The notes under the pieces are model-generated. The model was given only the letters and a program-made list of their open reading frames with translations. It was not told the DNA's origin and did not search any database. Both the position numbers and the translations under genes were made by a program. Below are positions 11,352-23,869 of a stretch of DNA of 64,000 nt, in pieces (position 1 is the stretch's first letter; the number at the start of each line of letters is the position of its first letter). Where the stretch lies: contig VICG01000016.1 in assembly GCA_008692225.1 (NCBI GenBank), forward strand, positions 124,001 through 188,000. Direction: 5' to 3'. Source of the stretch: Monilinia fructicola. Taxonomy: Eukaryota > Ascomycota > Leotiomycetes > Helotiales > Sclerotiniaceae.

Positions 11352-13850
11352 TTCTCATTCGCAGCTTTTATAAATCATGACTCATTTGGCGTTAATTCTT
11401 CAATCGTCTAAAAGAGCTTCGTATCTTGAGGTATTTTGCATTGTCCTAAGTGGAAAGTTAGGAAATATCAATTTCGCGGCAACTTCGTCGACTATGGTTT
11501 ACCATGGGTACCACCATGTACTTCGCTCCACAATTACGGGCTAGTACTCGACCTCATCATCAGCTGCAGATAACGTTATACTTATCTGCTTTGATGATAA
11601 TGTCGGTATTCTTCTCAATAGTCAGGATATATCTATGTCGTTGCGGTGGGGATTGTTATCATTATTCTGGTGGTTGGTGGTCGGGGAAAAAAACTTAAAA
11701 TGGGTATTGGCGTTTGTTTCCGAAACTGCGCGGCAATTGGCAGTCAACAAAAAAGGGGCTTGCTTTAGTACTCGGTTGTACTTAGAAAGGGTTTGGGGCA
11801 AGGGTCAATTCAACAGGGGTTTCAATGTATCATTTTTAAAATTAATCTTTTCATTCATTAAATATAATTCTGTCATTTCAATCATATCATCTGTTTCTTT
11901 AGAGCTCCCTTGTGATGAACTTGAGTACTTGCATTCTTGTATAGGACTTTTGACGTAACAAGCCCTCCTCCACAAAGGCTGATCTTCTCCACATCTACTG
12001 GCATTGATAAAGCCAGAGTCTTTTTCCCTTGATACCGCTTCTGATCTAGGATCTTTTTAATTCCTTTGGCTCGTGGAAATCTAGGCTTTATCAAGTCGGA
12101 AAGAATTGCCTATCGCAGAAGACTTGCACCCGTCCTCTCGTTATATTTTTTCTGAAGCTCCTCTTGACTCCGTACGCCAAGTATGCACCTCGAGCATATC
12201 AAGGGTGAAAACCTGATTGGTCTGGTGAACAGTATGTTGTCGAAATTGCTCGATTTATAACCATCATCTAGCAAGAAATGGTTTACATCAAATCTTCGAA
12301 GGATAGATGTTTGTTATCTTCATCAGTATGAGAAGCTAAGCTAGTCAGTGTAGCATGATCAGGCAATAGAGACACGGATAGTTTTCTAAGGAACGACTTC
12401 GGTTGCATAAAATGACAACAGCAAAGGGGCAAATACAACCTACGAGTTATTAATGATGCGAAATATTGACTAGTCCTCGAATACTTGCAGTTCTGAGAAT
12501 AGCTAGCACATACCGGTGGAATATTCCCATAAAATGATAGTCCAGATTCCGCAAGATGAAACTTCACTTCACTGCTTTTCTATGACCCGAATGAATTGTA
12601 CCTTTTATTGTAATTCCGTGCAATAGTCTCTCATATCATCTTAAGTATTTGTTTCCAATATAGGTGGGTTCCTCACTATTTTGCTTTCGGACGGCTCTTC
12701 CTGGCTTGAGACATAGACCATGATGGCCTCGTCCTTCACATAGGTTCTGAAGATATTCAAACAGAAATGCTGTTTTGATGACCCCGAGTTTCAATATATG
12801 ATTCAGCATAAACTTCCACTATCTCTTCCAAAATGCTATAATTCGGTAATCCGAAGCTAAGAACAATCGATCATCAGCGGCGACTCAATTGCTCTAGAGA
12901 TATCAGAATTGAGACGTTCTAATCATAATTGGGGATCAGGTAGTAAAGTTGATGTGATTTTTCGATCTATTAAACGATGGTTAGCAGAATATTTGGAATT
13001 TGATTATGCCAAGTAATTGTGTGCAAAGTTGATATCACCCACATTTTCCGGCCTCTACCCACGAGGGTCAGCGCCTTATACCTGGGTAACTACCGCAATG
13101 ATATTCTCGACAGTATATGGTAGCGCTTTAGAGGCGTGATACGTACACTATCAAAACTAAAAGAGGTCAAAATCTGAGGTTTCACCAGATCTCTTATAAC
13201 TACGACCTCAAAGGTTAGTCAGTCATTGATCATTGATATTGTGTTTCTTTGGTTAGGTTGTTGAAGCACACAAAGGAGATGGATTGACTTTTTTTTGTCC
13301 TAAGTTATCACTCCAGCTCTCAAACTGTCTAGATCCGCGAGGTTGAGACTATATATCTGGATGGTGCATCTGATAAACGATGGATTAGCATCATTTCATG
13401 AATCATTGCTAACTTGATTACTGTGAAGGAACTAACAAGGAAGGTAGAATAATCTCTGTAGTGAACTCTACAGATAGTTTCGTTACTTAAAAGGGAAAGG
13501 ATTCCCGTTCTTTACTGTGAAGAATCTGCCAATGCCTGTTGCACATGCTCGATTGGAGCAATCATGAAGAGAAAAACGTATAAAGATTTCCAATTGCAGC
13601 CCCTCGTGACCCCAGAACGGCAAGACATCAAGACTCCCAGACTGCAATGGGAACATTATCCTAAACCACATGCCATTCGATATGTGTTCAGAAAAATCTC
13701 ATCATAACACGATATGCATTTTGAAAGCCCACTTATGAACGACAAGCCTTTGCTTCGAAAGTCATCGTGCCAAAATATCCGCTTGATAGGCCTTCGAGTT
13801 GGATCACAAGGACCCAATCCCAATGGCCCCCAGACCCCACAAAGAAAACG
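11352..13850. other. Intergenic, 2.5 kb without a supported gene
   Basis: Only short overlapping frames with no motif. The stretch 13483-13671 is somewhat richer in GC and may belong to the repeat locus on its right, but I cannot define a boundary. Confidence 0.45.
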
Positions 13851-14040
13851 AAAGAAATAGGAAATTTTTTGGTGATTCTTTATTATTTTCAAGTTTTTTT
13901 TGGTTTTTTGTTTTAAATCGTAAGAACAAGAGCCAAGTACCACAACACCCAAACACCGAAAGATGAAAGAACAGAGAAATAAGAAATTTTTTGGTGATTG
14001 TTTAGTATTTTCAATTTTTTTTGGTATTTTTTGCATTTCC
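13851..14040. repeat. Imperfect direct duplication, about 55 bases, period about 127
   Basis: A block containing GAAATTTTTTGGTGATT, then TATTTTCAA and a T-rich run ending GGT, occurs near 13860 and again near 13985 with few differences. It lies at the distal end of the hairpin-repeat locus. Confidence 0.6.
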
Positions 14041-14110
14041 ATAGACAGGAGAGAGGAGAACAATAGAAAATTCTCTGCCAATATAAACACGATGTTGAAC
14101 TCACAGAAGT

Positions 14111-14871
14111 TGAGAATTTGACCTCTCATACCTCCAAACCATAGATTCTGATGTGAAAGCGTTAATGAACCAGTCAAGGCTCAAGAACACCTGGTGTAGA
14201 GAGCTTGAGATTGATGATAGTCCGCCGCCTATCTCTCAAGACTCCCAAGAAGCTGAAAGTTTTACCTCCCATACCTCTACATCACAAAGAACACAATATG
14301 AGAGAACCAAACAAAAGCTGAAAAGTAAGAAAGTACGGTTGCTCGAGAGATCCTTTGAGAACCAAGGAAATCCTTCATCCTGACACTTTTAGTCTTACGA
14401 CTATACTTTTGAAGGTTCCCAAAAGAAGCTGGGAGTTTCCACCCATACCTCTACATTCAGACAGAGAGCCTGAAAAAACTGAGAGAAAAAGAAGCTGAAG
14501 GTTTCCCCTCATACCTCTACACTTGGAACGAAGTTGAAGGTTTTCACTTATACCTTTAAGCTTCGAGAAGAAGCTGGGAGTTACCACCCATGCCTCTACA
14601 TTTCTGAAAGGCTGAAGATCTACCCTCATGCCTTTACATCACAAGATTATGTGAAGATAAAAAAAACCCCTCACAGGGGAAAAAAATAAGAAGATGAGAG
14701 TTTCCTCTCAAGCCTCTACACTTAGGAAAGAAGCTGGGAATTGCTTCCCATACCTCTAAATCACAAAAATATGTGAGCGTGAGGAAGCCCCGGAGGGAAA
14801 CCAACACAAGAAGATGAGAGTCTCCTCTCAAGCCTCTACACTGAAGAAGGATAGGTGAGAGATTCCTCTCA
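14111..14871 (-). ncRNA. Array of about 11 short hairpin repeats; minus strand has mostly GNRA tetraloops
   Basis: Each unit is a 6-bp inverted repeat around four bases, joined to a conserved flank (plus strand ACCTCTACA or GCCTCTACA). Perfect stems occur at 14695-14710, 14735-14750, 14815-14830 and 14856-14871. Good stems with one mismatch occur at 14430-14445, 14496-14511 and 14575-14590. Weaker members lie at 14111, 14254, 14535 and 14613. Stem sequences differ but stay complementary: TGAGAG/CTCTCA versus TGGGAA/TTCCCA. Read on the minus strand the loops are GAAA (three), GTAA, GCAA and GAGA, all GNRA, and GAAT in one. Two further hairpins with TCACA/TGTGA stems (14638-14654, 14761-14776) and one with CCCC/GGGG (14667-14679) sit between units. 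Family unknown; calling it RNA is inference from structure. Confidence 0.45.
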
Positions 14872-14975
14872 AATTGCAACACCACAGATTACTCATGTCG
14901 GTAAAACAGTCAACAGTTAAGAGTAGCTCAATCTTATTTTCAACATTTTTTTCAAATGCCAAATTGCCACAAGCC

Positions 14976-15025
14976 AAGCCCACAAGTCAAGCCCACAAGT
15001 CAAGCCCACAAGTCAAGCCCACAAG
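14976..15025. repeat. 13-base tandem repeat, about 4 copies
   Basis: AAGCCCACAAGTC is repeated head to tail almost perfectly, the last copy incomplete. It lies between the two hairpin-repeat families. Confidence 0.8.
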
Positions 15026-15372
15026 CAACAGTTATCATTGAAGGTTTGTTTTGTGGCCTTCAAACTCCAACTAAAAGCCAGTAGCTTAATGGTCCCCACA
15101 TTAGCTCGAGCTCATAAACCACGCAGACAAGCTTAAAAAAACAAGATAATTGTTTTCTTGCGGGGGCTTTAGATACTTTCATATCCTTCTCCCCCCCTTC
15201 TCCTCCGAGAAGAACTCAAGGAAGAGGATCTCTACTGGTAGAGGTATTCATTCCAACTCTGGTGTATAGCCTTCAATTCTAGCTCGCTAGAATTAAATGG
15301 TATCCAGACCCACACTGACAAGACTTAAGCTCATATCCTCAAAGACAAGACTTGAAAGACCAACAAAAAAAT

Positions 15373-15600
15373 GTAACCCAAACCGCTGAAGTCACTCGTG
15401 AATGACATGAATTAAAGCCCAAATCCCATAGAAGCGAAACAAAAAGATCAACCAAAGCCGCTGAAGTCATCCAAGTATGACGTATTGTAACCCAAAGTCC
15501 CATTAAAAAGAAACACCAGCGCCCGCTGTGGGAGATTATTCCAAAAAAAACCCCAAAAGAACCGCTAAAGTCATCCAAGCATGACAAATTGTAACCCAAA
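15373..15600 (-). repeat. Second hairpin-repeat family, three dispersed copies
   Basis: CCGCTGAAGTCA or a close variant begins at 15383, 15458 and 15562, linked to GTAACCCAAA. Each copy holds a 5-bp hairpin: GTCAT/ATGAC around six bases in copies 2 and 3. In copy 1 the minus-strand stem reads GTCAT/GTGAC, keeping pairing through a U-G wobble. The loops differ. The copies lie 120-340 bases beyond the stop codon of the 225-residue frame, on the same strand. Confidence 0.5.
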
Positions 15601-15718
15601 AGAACGCAACTGCCCAAAAAAATCCCATAAACCACTGTTCAGAGCCAACGCCCGCAAAAGAAAACACAAAAGCCACTTTCAAAGGCCACAAAGGCAATTC
15701 AAACCCCACAAAATTCTT

Positions 15719-16396
15719 CTAGAACACATCTGCCTCAAGATCAATTCCATACATCTCTGAGAGGAACTGATCTCTTGCGCGTCTGTATTCCGTTCCCCAC
15801 ATATAAGGGACGTCAAGCTCCGGAAAGAGAAACAGCCCGCGATAGACCAAAGATTCCTGACCCGGCGGGGCCAAAAATGGTGGTTCATCGCCGAAACGGC
15901 CATCTTTTCCTTCCACGGAAGACGTTTCAAAGTCTTCCGGAGAGCTAAAGACCGATTGAACGGCACAAATGCAAGTCTTCGAAAAGATTGCTGGTCTCAA
16001 CCCTGGTCTAAGGGTTCCAGGCACCTCCCCACAATATGGTGCCGGGCGCCGGCTAGATTCCAGGGCTGCATCTGCCTGGCCAGCCGGTCTTACAGAGACC
16101 GCATCGTGAATCCACTCCTCGATCGGCGCAGGGTCCTGCCAAAGGACCACCTGCATGCCCTCTGCCGAGCGAGTAGCTTCTTGTTCAAGCCTTGCCCGGC
16201 TCACAATGTCATTAATCCACCAGTTGAGATGGCGTGTTACCGCCAGTCTCCGGTAGGAAAAATAATCAGAGATGAACTCTGGGCGCCAGTAGCCACGGAG
16301 AGGGGCAGGCGCAACGAAAGCCGCTGGGATGCATATCTCAACGTTTCTTTCAATCTTGTAGCCCCCAAGAGACAAGCCAGGCTGAAGGAAAGCCAT
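15719..16396 (-). CDS. Orphan GC-rich hypothetical protein, 225 residues
   Basis: A single open frame starting MAFLQPGLSL and ending DLEADVF. It is clearly richer in GC than its surroundings (several lines exceed 60%). No signal peptide or membrane segment is evident. The N-terminal third is basic and aromatic (YFSYRRLAVTRHLNWWIND). The middle has an acidic/Trp segment (VLWQDPAPIEEWIHD), and the C-terminal third is acidic and Pro-rich. I recognise no domain. The plus-strand frame across it (15956-16441) is less protein-like. Two hairpin-repeat arrays follow on its 3' side. Alternatives are an accessory gene carried by a mobile element, or a gene acquired by transfer. Confidence 0.55.
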   Translation of the reverse strand: MAFLQPGLSLGGYKIERNVEICIPAAFVAPAPLRGYWRPEFISDYFSYRRLAVTRHLNWWINDIVSRARLEQEATRSAEGMQVVLWQDPAPIEEWIHDAVSVRPAGQADAALESSRRPAPYCGEVPGTLRPGLRPAIFSKTCICAVQSVFSSPEDFETSSVEGKDGRFGDEPPFLAPPGQESLVYRGLFLFPELDVPYMWGTEYRRARDQFLSEMYGIDLEADVF

Positions 16397-16760
16397 TTTA
16401 TAAGTGTGTCAGTGTGTATTGACACGAAAAGAAATATATAGACGGTGGAGGACTAGAAGCTCCAAATTGAAAAAAAAAACTTGTAGTGTTGCCGAATGGT
16501 TGATTTAAAGTCAGAAAGTATCAAAAAGTAATTTATCGTTATTCACTACAAATTTTGCTAGTAAGGAGAAAAGAAGAAAAAGAGAGAAATGAACGCAGGG
16601 GATATGGGAGTTATAAGAGTCTTGAAAGGTTTCCCCATAGATGACTCAAGTATCGATGTGGGTCGAAACCCGAAGTATATATACGTCTTGTCTTGGTAAA
16701 GATATTCTTGATCTGCACACAGGAGTTGGGAGTTTCAAACTCTACTACTGAGCTAATAAG
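16397..16760 (-). promoter_or_regulatory. Upstream region of the orphan gene with pol III-like A/B-box sequence
   Basis: On the minus strand TAGCTCAGTAG (about 16745-16755) fits the tRNA A-box consensus, and GATCAAGAA about 45 bases on fits the B box at 8 of 9 positions. I could not fold a proper tRNA. A run of about ten T follows on the minus strand near 16470. The segment 16404-16722 also has TGTGT...ACACA-type ends but no target-site duplication. TATATATA near 16676-16683 could be a pol II element. The call is tentative. Confidence 0.25.
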
Positions 16761-19700
16761 TACTTAGGTAGAATTGATTTTGAATGCGAGATCAGCACAT
16801 AAATAAATTAATATAGGATAATTGAGTAAGGGAGCTGGAGGAATCTGTAATATCTTCCATTGTCTACATCTCGTTCGACTCTTGAATGGCAGGTATTGTT
16901 TAATTTTACCATAGCATCTTAGTTAGATCTAATCTATCAGATAAATCTGATAATTCAAAAAGATTTATTATTCAAATTGAAATCAAAATCTTAAATGTCT
17001 TGAAAGTGTGAACTTAGTCGGATGTTTGAAATGGAGTAAATGTTGCAAATATACTGAATGTATGAATGGGATTCAATGAACTGAAAGGGATGAATGTTCC
17101 AAATGGGTTGGTTGTCTGTTCAGAATAGCTACAATATTTTAGACTATTTCAATGTATGAAATGAAATGAATGTATCAAAGGGCGTAGTTGTATGAGATAT
17201 CCTAAAGCCATATAATGGATTCATTAATTTAGACTACTTGAATATCCCAAATGTTATCGATAATTCAAATAACTTGAATGAACAACGTAAATTGATTATC
17301 TCAAAAGATTTTAACATATCAGAGAGATTCGATTTACTAATTAGCCCAGAGAATCCAAAAGACCTTCATTCACAAGATGAAGCTGGTGTATCAAAGCAGG
17401 TTGATATATCAAATAATCTAAAACCATCACGTTTATTCAACATCCCCTATAAATTGATAACTCTCTTTGAATTCAATCGATGATTTTGATCTGATACATG
17501 GTAACAGCTTGATTTTGAAGAGATCCATATATCAAGGTTTTGTATTGATCGTCAAAAAACCCTAAAAATGAAGGGAAGGAGCGACCCCTTTAAGGTTCAA
17601 CGCTAAGCGAGATCTCAAAATGCCCCACAACTTTCAACCTTACCGAGCGATTCAGTAAGGAACAAATGTTTGATGGGAGTTGGTCTGAAATACGTTCATA
17701 TAAAATTACATTCGACTTTCCTTTTGTGCCAAAGAGAGTGTCTTCATCAGCAATCATGATATGGGAGGAATTGGAAAAGGGAATATAGTATTCGCGGACT
17801 AGACTTAACCGTCACGCTCGCAATATCAAAAGCCGACAGAAGGGGTTTGGCTCTATAATCTTTGAAAGCAGTATGATTGATCTATCTGCTCTGAGTGAAT
17901 TTTAAATGTGCCGTAGTAGATTGAATATGTGACATATCAACCTGGATTAAAACTCTCCTTGGAGATGCCAATAGTATATGCGTCATGGGATGACTCGGGA
18001 GATCATAGACGGGTGTAGAGTATATAGAAATCCTCATATAACTGAAGCTGTTGCTGCGAACTCTCAAATCTCAGTAGCTAGTCCCCTTGATCATATCTTA
18101 ATCTGGACTTGAGTTCAAGCATTAGATGCCATTATCGGTATTCAGCACCTCTATCAAAGATAAGTGATCGTGTATGCATTGCATAATAGTATAATTTGTC
18201 TTTCAAATCATTCATCAAAAGAGTTGCTGTAGTTGATTTGCCATAATTTCTCAAGCATATAAAGATAAGATTATCTGTCATTTACCAATTTGAAGAGTTG
18301 GAACTTCAATACAAGCAGCCATCAACATAACTGAAACAAACAAAATGTTGTTTCATTCCTCATGAAAATAATGTATTACTGGTAGCGCAAGATATAGATC
18401 TATGATTTCTTTCAAGTACTAAATCCGGGAATAAATGATCTATTACACTCTTATGTATCAAACATATATCGACTGAGAAAGTATTTGCCTCAATAATTTC
18501 CTCGCTCAGTTTCATACGCTCATCCCGCATACTACCATGCGATTAGATTCACAAGCTATCTTTACCCTTCAAATTATCAGCTACTCCATGAATTCCGAGT
18601 AATATGCCCCAAAAGTTCACTCTGGACCCAAATTTACTCTCGAGGATGGTGAATAACTCTGGGCTCAGACGCGAAAGAAGTCGCAGACTTGTCTACATGT
18701 CGGTCAAAGAACTCCAGATAGTTGAAGCCCTGATCTAGTTCGCAGTCGAGGAATCTACATATGTACTTTAGTGCTCGGAGATTGGTGCTATGAGCTTCCT
18801 GAAAGCATTTGTATGATGTACTCACTTCAGTGAATGGGGTTATTCACTCGGACCACAACAACTCTGTTAGTGTCATTTTTATGCTGGTCTTATGACTGTA
18901 ATTCATTGAATCAATGGTGAGTCTATATCCCATATAATCGATAATGACAACTATAGCAAAGTCAAAGACAACAATTTGAGGCCAGAAAAGTGAGACGTTG
19001 AAAAACACTGCAATCAAGAATCATACCACTCTTGTATGTAAACAGTTCTTCACTTCGGTACTGCACTTCGGTATTGTCCCCAATAGCTGCGAAGACTTGT
19101 GTGGAAAACAAGAGCGGAATTATCAATTGTATGTTCAATTCCAAAGAATTGATGACCATTTAAATATCCTAATGAGCTATATCGATCGATAAGATAGACA
19201 TGATGATTTTGAATAGATCTTCCCCTGGACATTGGACTCGAAGAATATCATACTCTGATATTAGGTTCCTATAGAAAGATATAAAGCTGATTTTAGCTTG
19301 AATTGAATATTATTGATCATGACAGCGCTCGCCTTAAAGATATCGAAGCGAGCACCGACTTTCAGGGGAAAGATATCTCAAGGTCTGGATATATAAGTCT
19401 CCCTATACTTTTGCAAAGATAAGATCTAATTTCGCGGATGAAAACTAAAACAAAGGATACACAGGTTAAATGCCTTGATAATATAGTTCTGCTGTCTTTT
19501 TGGAAGAAGGAATCATAGTATATAGAGGCCATGACGCTCACTTGTTCAACGTTCAAAACTATTATTGTCTGATATCTTTCCCATTACTGTCATTATTCCA
19601 CATCTCGATTCACAGCGTGAACTGATCTCAAATGGACTTTGCAATAACACCTAGTCATGCATTTTCTGTTTGAATTGCTGGTAATGAAAGTAAAGTGAAT

Positions 19701-22700
19701 TCAACAAGAAAAGCAACAGTCCATAAACAAGATGGTAGATGGCTTCAATCAAACCGAGAAAGATCTTTTGCTGATGGTGACATGTAAACAAATATTTAAT
19801 GAAAACTTTTGTGGCATTTTAGTGAATGCAATATATATAAGAAGCCAAGCATTTAGATTATGTCTTATATACTACGTAGGGATGTATTCACTTCATGCCA
19901 GATCTTGGCACTGCAGTGCATTCTTTCCAAAAGCATTCCAGTTACCTAAGGCACTCACTTCTTCTTGGTAGCAATCTCATAGATCAACATATAAACGGCC
20001 TTCAGAATCAAATGTTGATGAATCATATGATCTTCCAAGATCTACTTTATGTTGATCAAACGAACTTCACATACCTAACGTCATATACGTGCCATCATGC
20101 ATCGGGTAAAAGGTTTTGATAGAGAACATGTTGGTATGTATCTGAATCTGTTTATAGTTATATAAAACCACTCACTAAGATAACTATTAGACCTAGATAC
20201 TATCCAAAATCAATCAGATAAAATGTATCAGTGACGGCAGTTGTACGAGGAAGTGAAAAAGGAACGAAAGAAAGGAATTACGCTAAGTCAACAAAATCAC
20301 TCACACTAGACCAAAAATCCTTATTATTAGATCCTCCAGGTTGTGATTACTATGGCACTCGACTTCTGATAGTAGTCTTCGATAATTACAATCAATACGT
20401 TAGGAAGTGTAGGTACCTATCCATAGAGAGAAACTGGATAGATTGGTCGACTAAATCCCAGAAAATACCACTCAGTGCCTGCTTTAATTCGAATGAGGCA
20501 TTGTGAGTTCTCCCAGGGATATAATGGAAGAATCAGTGTGTATTGATAAATCTCATGATGCTGGAAAAGAGAGTGAGAGCGAGTAAGACAAATTCAGTGA
20601 ATCAATAGCCCAGAAGTAGCACCATATATCATTTTCTCTAACGAATCACAACATCTCTATTCCCTTCACGTATCTAGTATCTCCCAAATAGTCTTGTAGG
20701 AGATTACCGAAAATTTCTCCGAGCTTAGTTTTCATGATATTTTTTGCTTACAGGACATCGTGATATACGTTCAATGATAAATCTCATTTCGCAACTGTGA
20801 TCTAAAATATCATCATATGTAGCGTAGAATATCTAAGGGTATGCAGATATTCAACGGGATTTTAGTTTCACTCACTTGGTGGTGATTGACAGTGAGTAGA
20901 AGGATTTTTAATGAAAAGGATATTCTGCGAAGTAAAAACCGAGATAACAATGATGTATATGTAAAGAGGTATTATAACATAGCAACAAAGTGTGCAAGCA
21001 GCAGCAAAAGCATCCTGATTATTATAGTATCTATTACTCTCATAACTGTGATATCTATAGAAGCTTATACAGCAGATATAAGGTTTGCAAGTTCAAGAAC
21101 CGTAGGGAATGTATAAACAAAAATCAAAAGATAAACTTGAGCCACTGATGTAATTGGTGAGACTCGATTGAGCTATTGAATCAAATCAACCAAGTTTTTA
21201 TCACATCGTAAAATTTCTAAATCTTGGAGGAATTGTGGCTTTGAACTTGAGAGCGAAAGCTTTGTGAGTAAGTTGACTTCAACTGGAGGTATTCGATTCA
21301 ATTGTTATCTACTCACCAGCTCATCAAGGAACATAATTTCAAGATGCCATTCCGCTTGAAATAATTCATTTTTGATATGCTGTTTGTTAGGGAGTAACTC
21401 AAAAACGTCTAATTTTGTAGAACAAGCTTTAAAATCCGTTGATGGATCCATGGATGTCTATAGAAGTTCAAAATAGAACTTATCATGAAGCGAAAAGAGA
21501 AGATTAGCAACAGATATCTATTTTGCTAATTTGGGGATACTTATTGTACGGGCCTCATTACATCGGGAATTTATATATTCTGGTTCTGTCTGCTGGTAGG
21601 ATCTGGTGGATCTAACATGGTAGGGATCACAATGAAGAATATGTGTCGACCTGAAATTCGATGTCAATAAATGACAACGAAGATTTCTAACCGTAACCAC
21701 CGTTGTATATTGCCCAATAAGTTTTAGAGAAAACACCTTTCATCTTTAAAAGGCATGAAAAGTGCATGAGAAAGCACGTCATTTACGATCTGTCCTCGCA
21801 CAACTTCAAGATCAACTCGACTAAAACGATTCTAAAAAAAAGTGGCGTTACAGCAAACGTTTGCACATCCACTATCTCGTCTTATAATCTGTAATGTTAA
21901 ATATCATGTAGTAAAGAGTTTATCATTTATGGAATATAGGCTACTAGCTATTTGTTCATGGTACGAGTACTAGCTCGTTTCTATATGATATGATATTAAC
22001 TTTAAATACAATTAATACGGATTGTATATAAATCTTCGCTAGCGATATATGGAAACAAACATTAAACAATCAGCTTTACCACATTTAGCAATCTCAATAA
22101 CCTCTCTATGAACAATTTCACTCCTCAAAAAGAAAAGCTGAAGAGCTAATTTAATTAATTCCCACCAATTTCTCCTTATAGTAGCCCGGAAAAAAATCCG
22201 GGACCCACAAATACCTGACGAAGATGACTATAAACCCGGGAGAGAAGCTGCTTATACACTTGTATATAATACCACTCGTAATCGAGAAATATTTAAAAAT
22301 ATATTAGCTCATTTTTGATATCTTTTCCTGTTTTTCGATGAATGGTTCTATTCAGAGACAGTGTTGAGATTAGTAAAGGCTATTGCTAAAATTAGACCTA
22401 TAATTACCACTTCCGTATATATTATTGTAGATGTATAAATACTTTAGTGAATATAGTAATATTTAATACTACGCGAGTATTGAAAATATAGTAAAATATA
22501 AAAATCTGCTCGGGTGGTTTGAAATGAGTATTTTATATGTAAACAAGATTTGGAATAGGCATTTCGAATCCTAATTAAATATAACATTCCTATTCCAGAT
22601 GAGATTCCCATATCTGAGTATTTTAATAACACTAAACACTTTTAGTAATACATAATCCGATACTACTTGACTATATACGAATATATTCAAAATATTTTAC

Positions 22701-23780
22701 ATGTATCATTCTCCAGACCAATATACGGAATACAACGAACGGTAAACACAACACTGCCCGGAGATGAAAGGCAAAGAAGGGAACAGTGTTAGAAATATAT
22801 ACCATAAAAAAATAGGATCTAAAGCATTCATGAAGCGTATATATATTCAACTCCTCCTTCATAGCCAATTCTTCTCTCTTCATAGTTTATAACATCAACA
22901 AAACTATTCGATGTCCTAAAGTTCCCCGCTCTGTCCCCTTTCATGACAATTTCCTTTCTGACAACACTTACAACTAATTAGGGATCAAAGTACCAATATG
23001 AAGAAACAAAACATAGGAAAGCACCAGATATCATGAGAAAGAATGACTAACACCTTCCACAGAGCAACTTGAATTATCCACTAATCCCCGCCATTTCCAT
23101 TCATACCCCATGCCCTTATAACCTTTCCACATATCTAAGACACAAACGGACGGACGGACAGACAGACACATAGATATATACAAATTGAGGAAGAAAAACG
23201 CCGACAGATAAATATCATCTTTCGAGTCCCTCAACATACCTTCATCCCAATGCTCTCAAAGCCCCAAGCCCAGAACCCCTAAACCAGCTCCCGCATATGT
23301 CATAGGATGATACGGCATAAAATCAATCTCCAAACACCACACCAGAATCCCAATCCCACAGTACATCATCCATCCAGTGAACCTCCAGATATCATCGAAT
23401 CATCATCCATTGATCATTAATGCCATCTACCCACAACATTATATACCCAACGTCGTAATCAACACCCAGCATACCTCCAAGTTGAATCCGATAAATGAAT
23501 GAGATCTAAACTTTGGTCTAGTGTAGACTGCAGAATACCAGTGATGTAAACTTACATTCCCGAGAAGATGCATTGATTGAGAGGATCTTTGCCCTGTTGA
23601 TGAGATGCAGTGTAGTGAATAATGTTTCTCGTATTCCGTATAGTGGTACGTACAGAAGTTTTCGAAGATATGTGCATACGTAGTAATAAACTCTATAGTA
23701 TTAACAGTATTGAACAATACTACAACATTGAATATCGAACATAACTAGAAGTATACGCAATATTAAATTCCTATTGGTGA
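16761..23780. other. 7-kb gene-poor region
   Basis: No frame over 100 codons. A degenerate minisatellite-like stretch lies at about 16980-17240 (variants of AATGTATGAAATG and GAATGTTCCAAATG). A small frame at 17238-17483 grows out of it and is not convincing. I see no tRNA, transposon terminus or conserved protein fragment elsewhere. Confidence 0.45.
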
Positions 23781-23869
23781 AGTCGCCGACACGACCCCGC
23801 CCCCATTTAGCCATCATTTCGCACCAAAAACAGCCATTTTAACGTATTAATAACTTTGCGAAAAATCAA

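Noticed and set aside
14721..14750. UAUGG and CCUAAG on the minus strand, resembling the 11-nt GAAA tetraloop receptor
   Set aside because: UAUGG overlaps the stem of the neighbouring hairpin, so both structures could not form together; it occurs in only one place.
14375..14885. Minus-strand peptides with repeated CRGMGGNSQLL-like motif
   Set aside because: The repeat changes frame between units (CRGMRG in one, VEAWVVTPSFF in another) and is explained better by conserved hairpin structure than by protein.
15956..16441. 161-codon plus-strand frame across the orphan gene
   Set aside because: Shadow of the minus-strand frame, which has the more protein-like composition and a full open length.
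16404..16722. Candidate LTR with TGTGT...ACACA ends
   Set aside because: No target-site duplication, no tRNA primer site of normal type, and no second copy in the window; kept only as a promoter region with pol III-like boxes.
13500..16800. CRISPR array in the hairpin-repeat locus
   Set aside because: Repeats are degenerate with uneven spacing and no unique spacers of constant length, and the host is eukaryotic.
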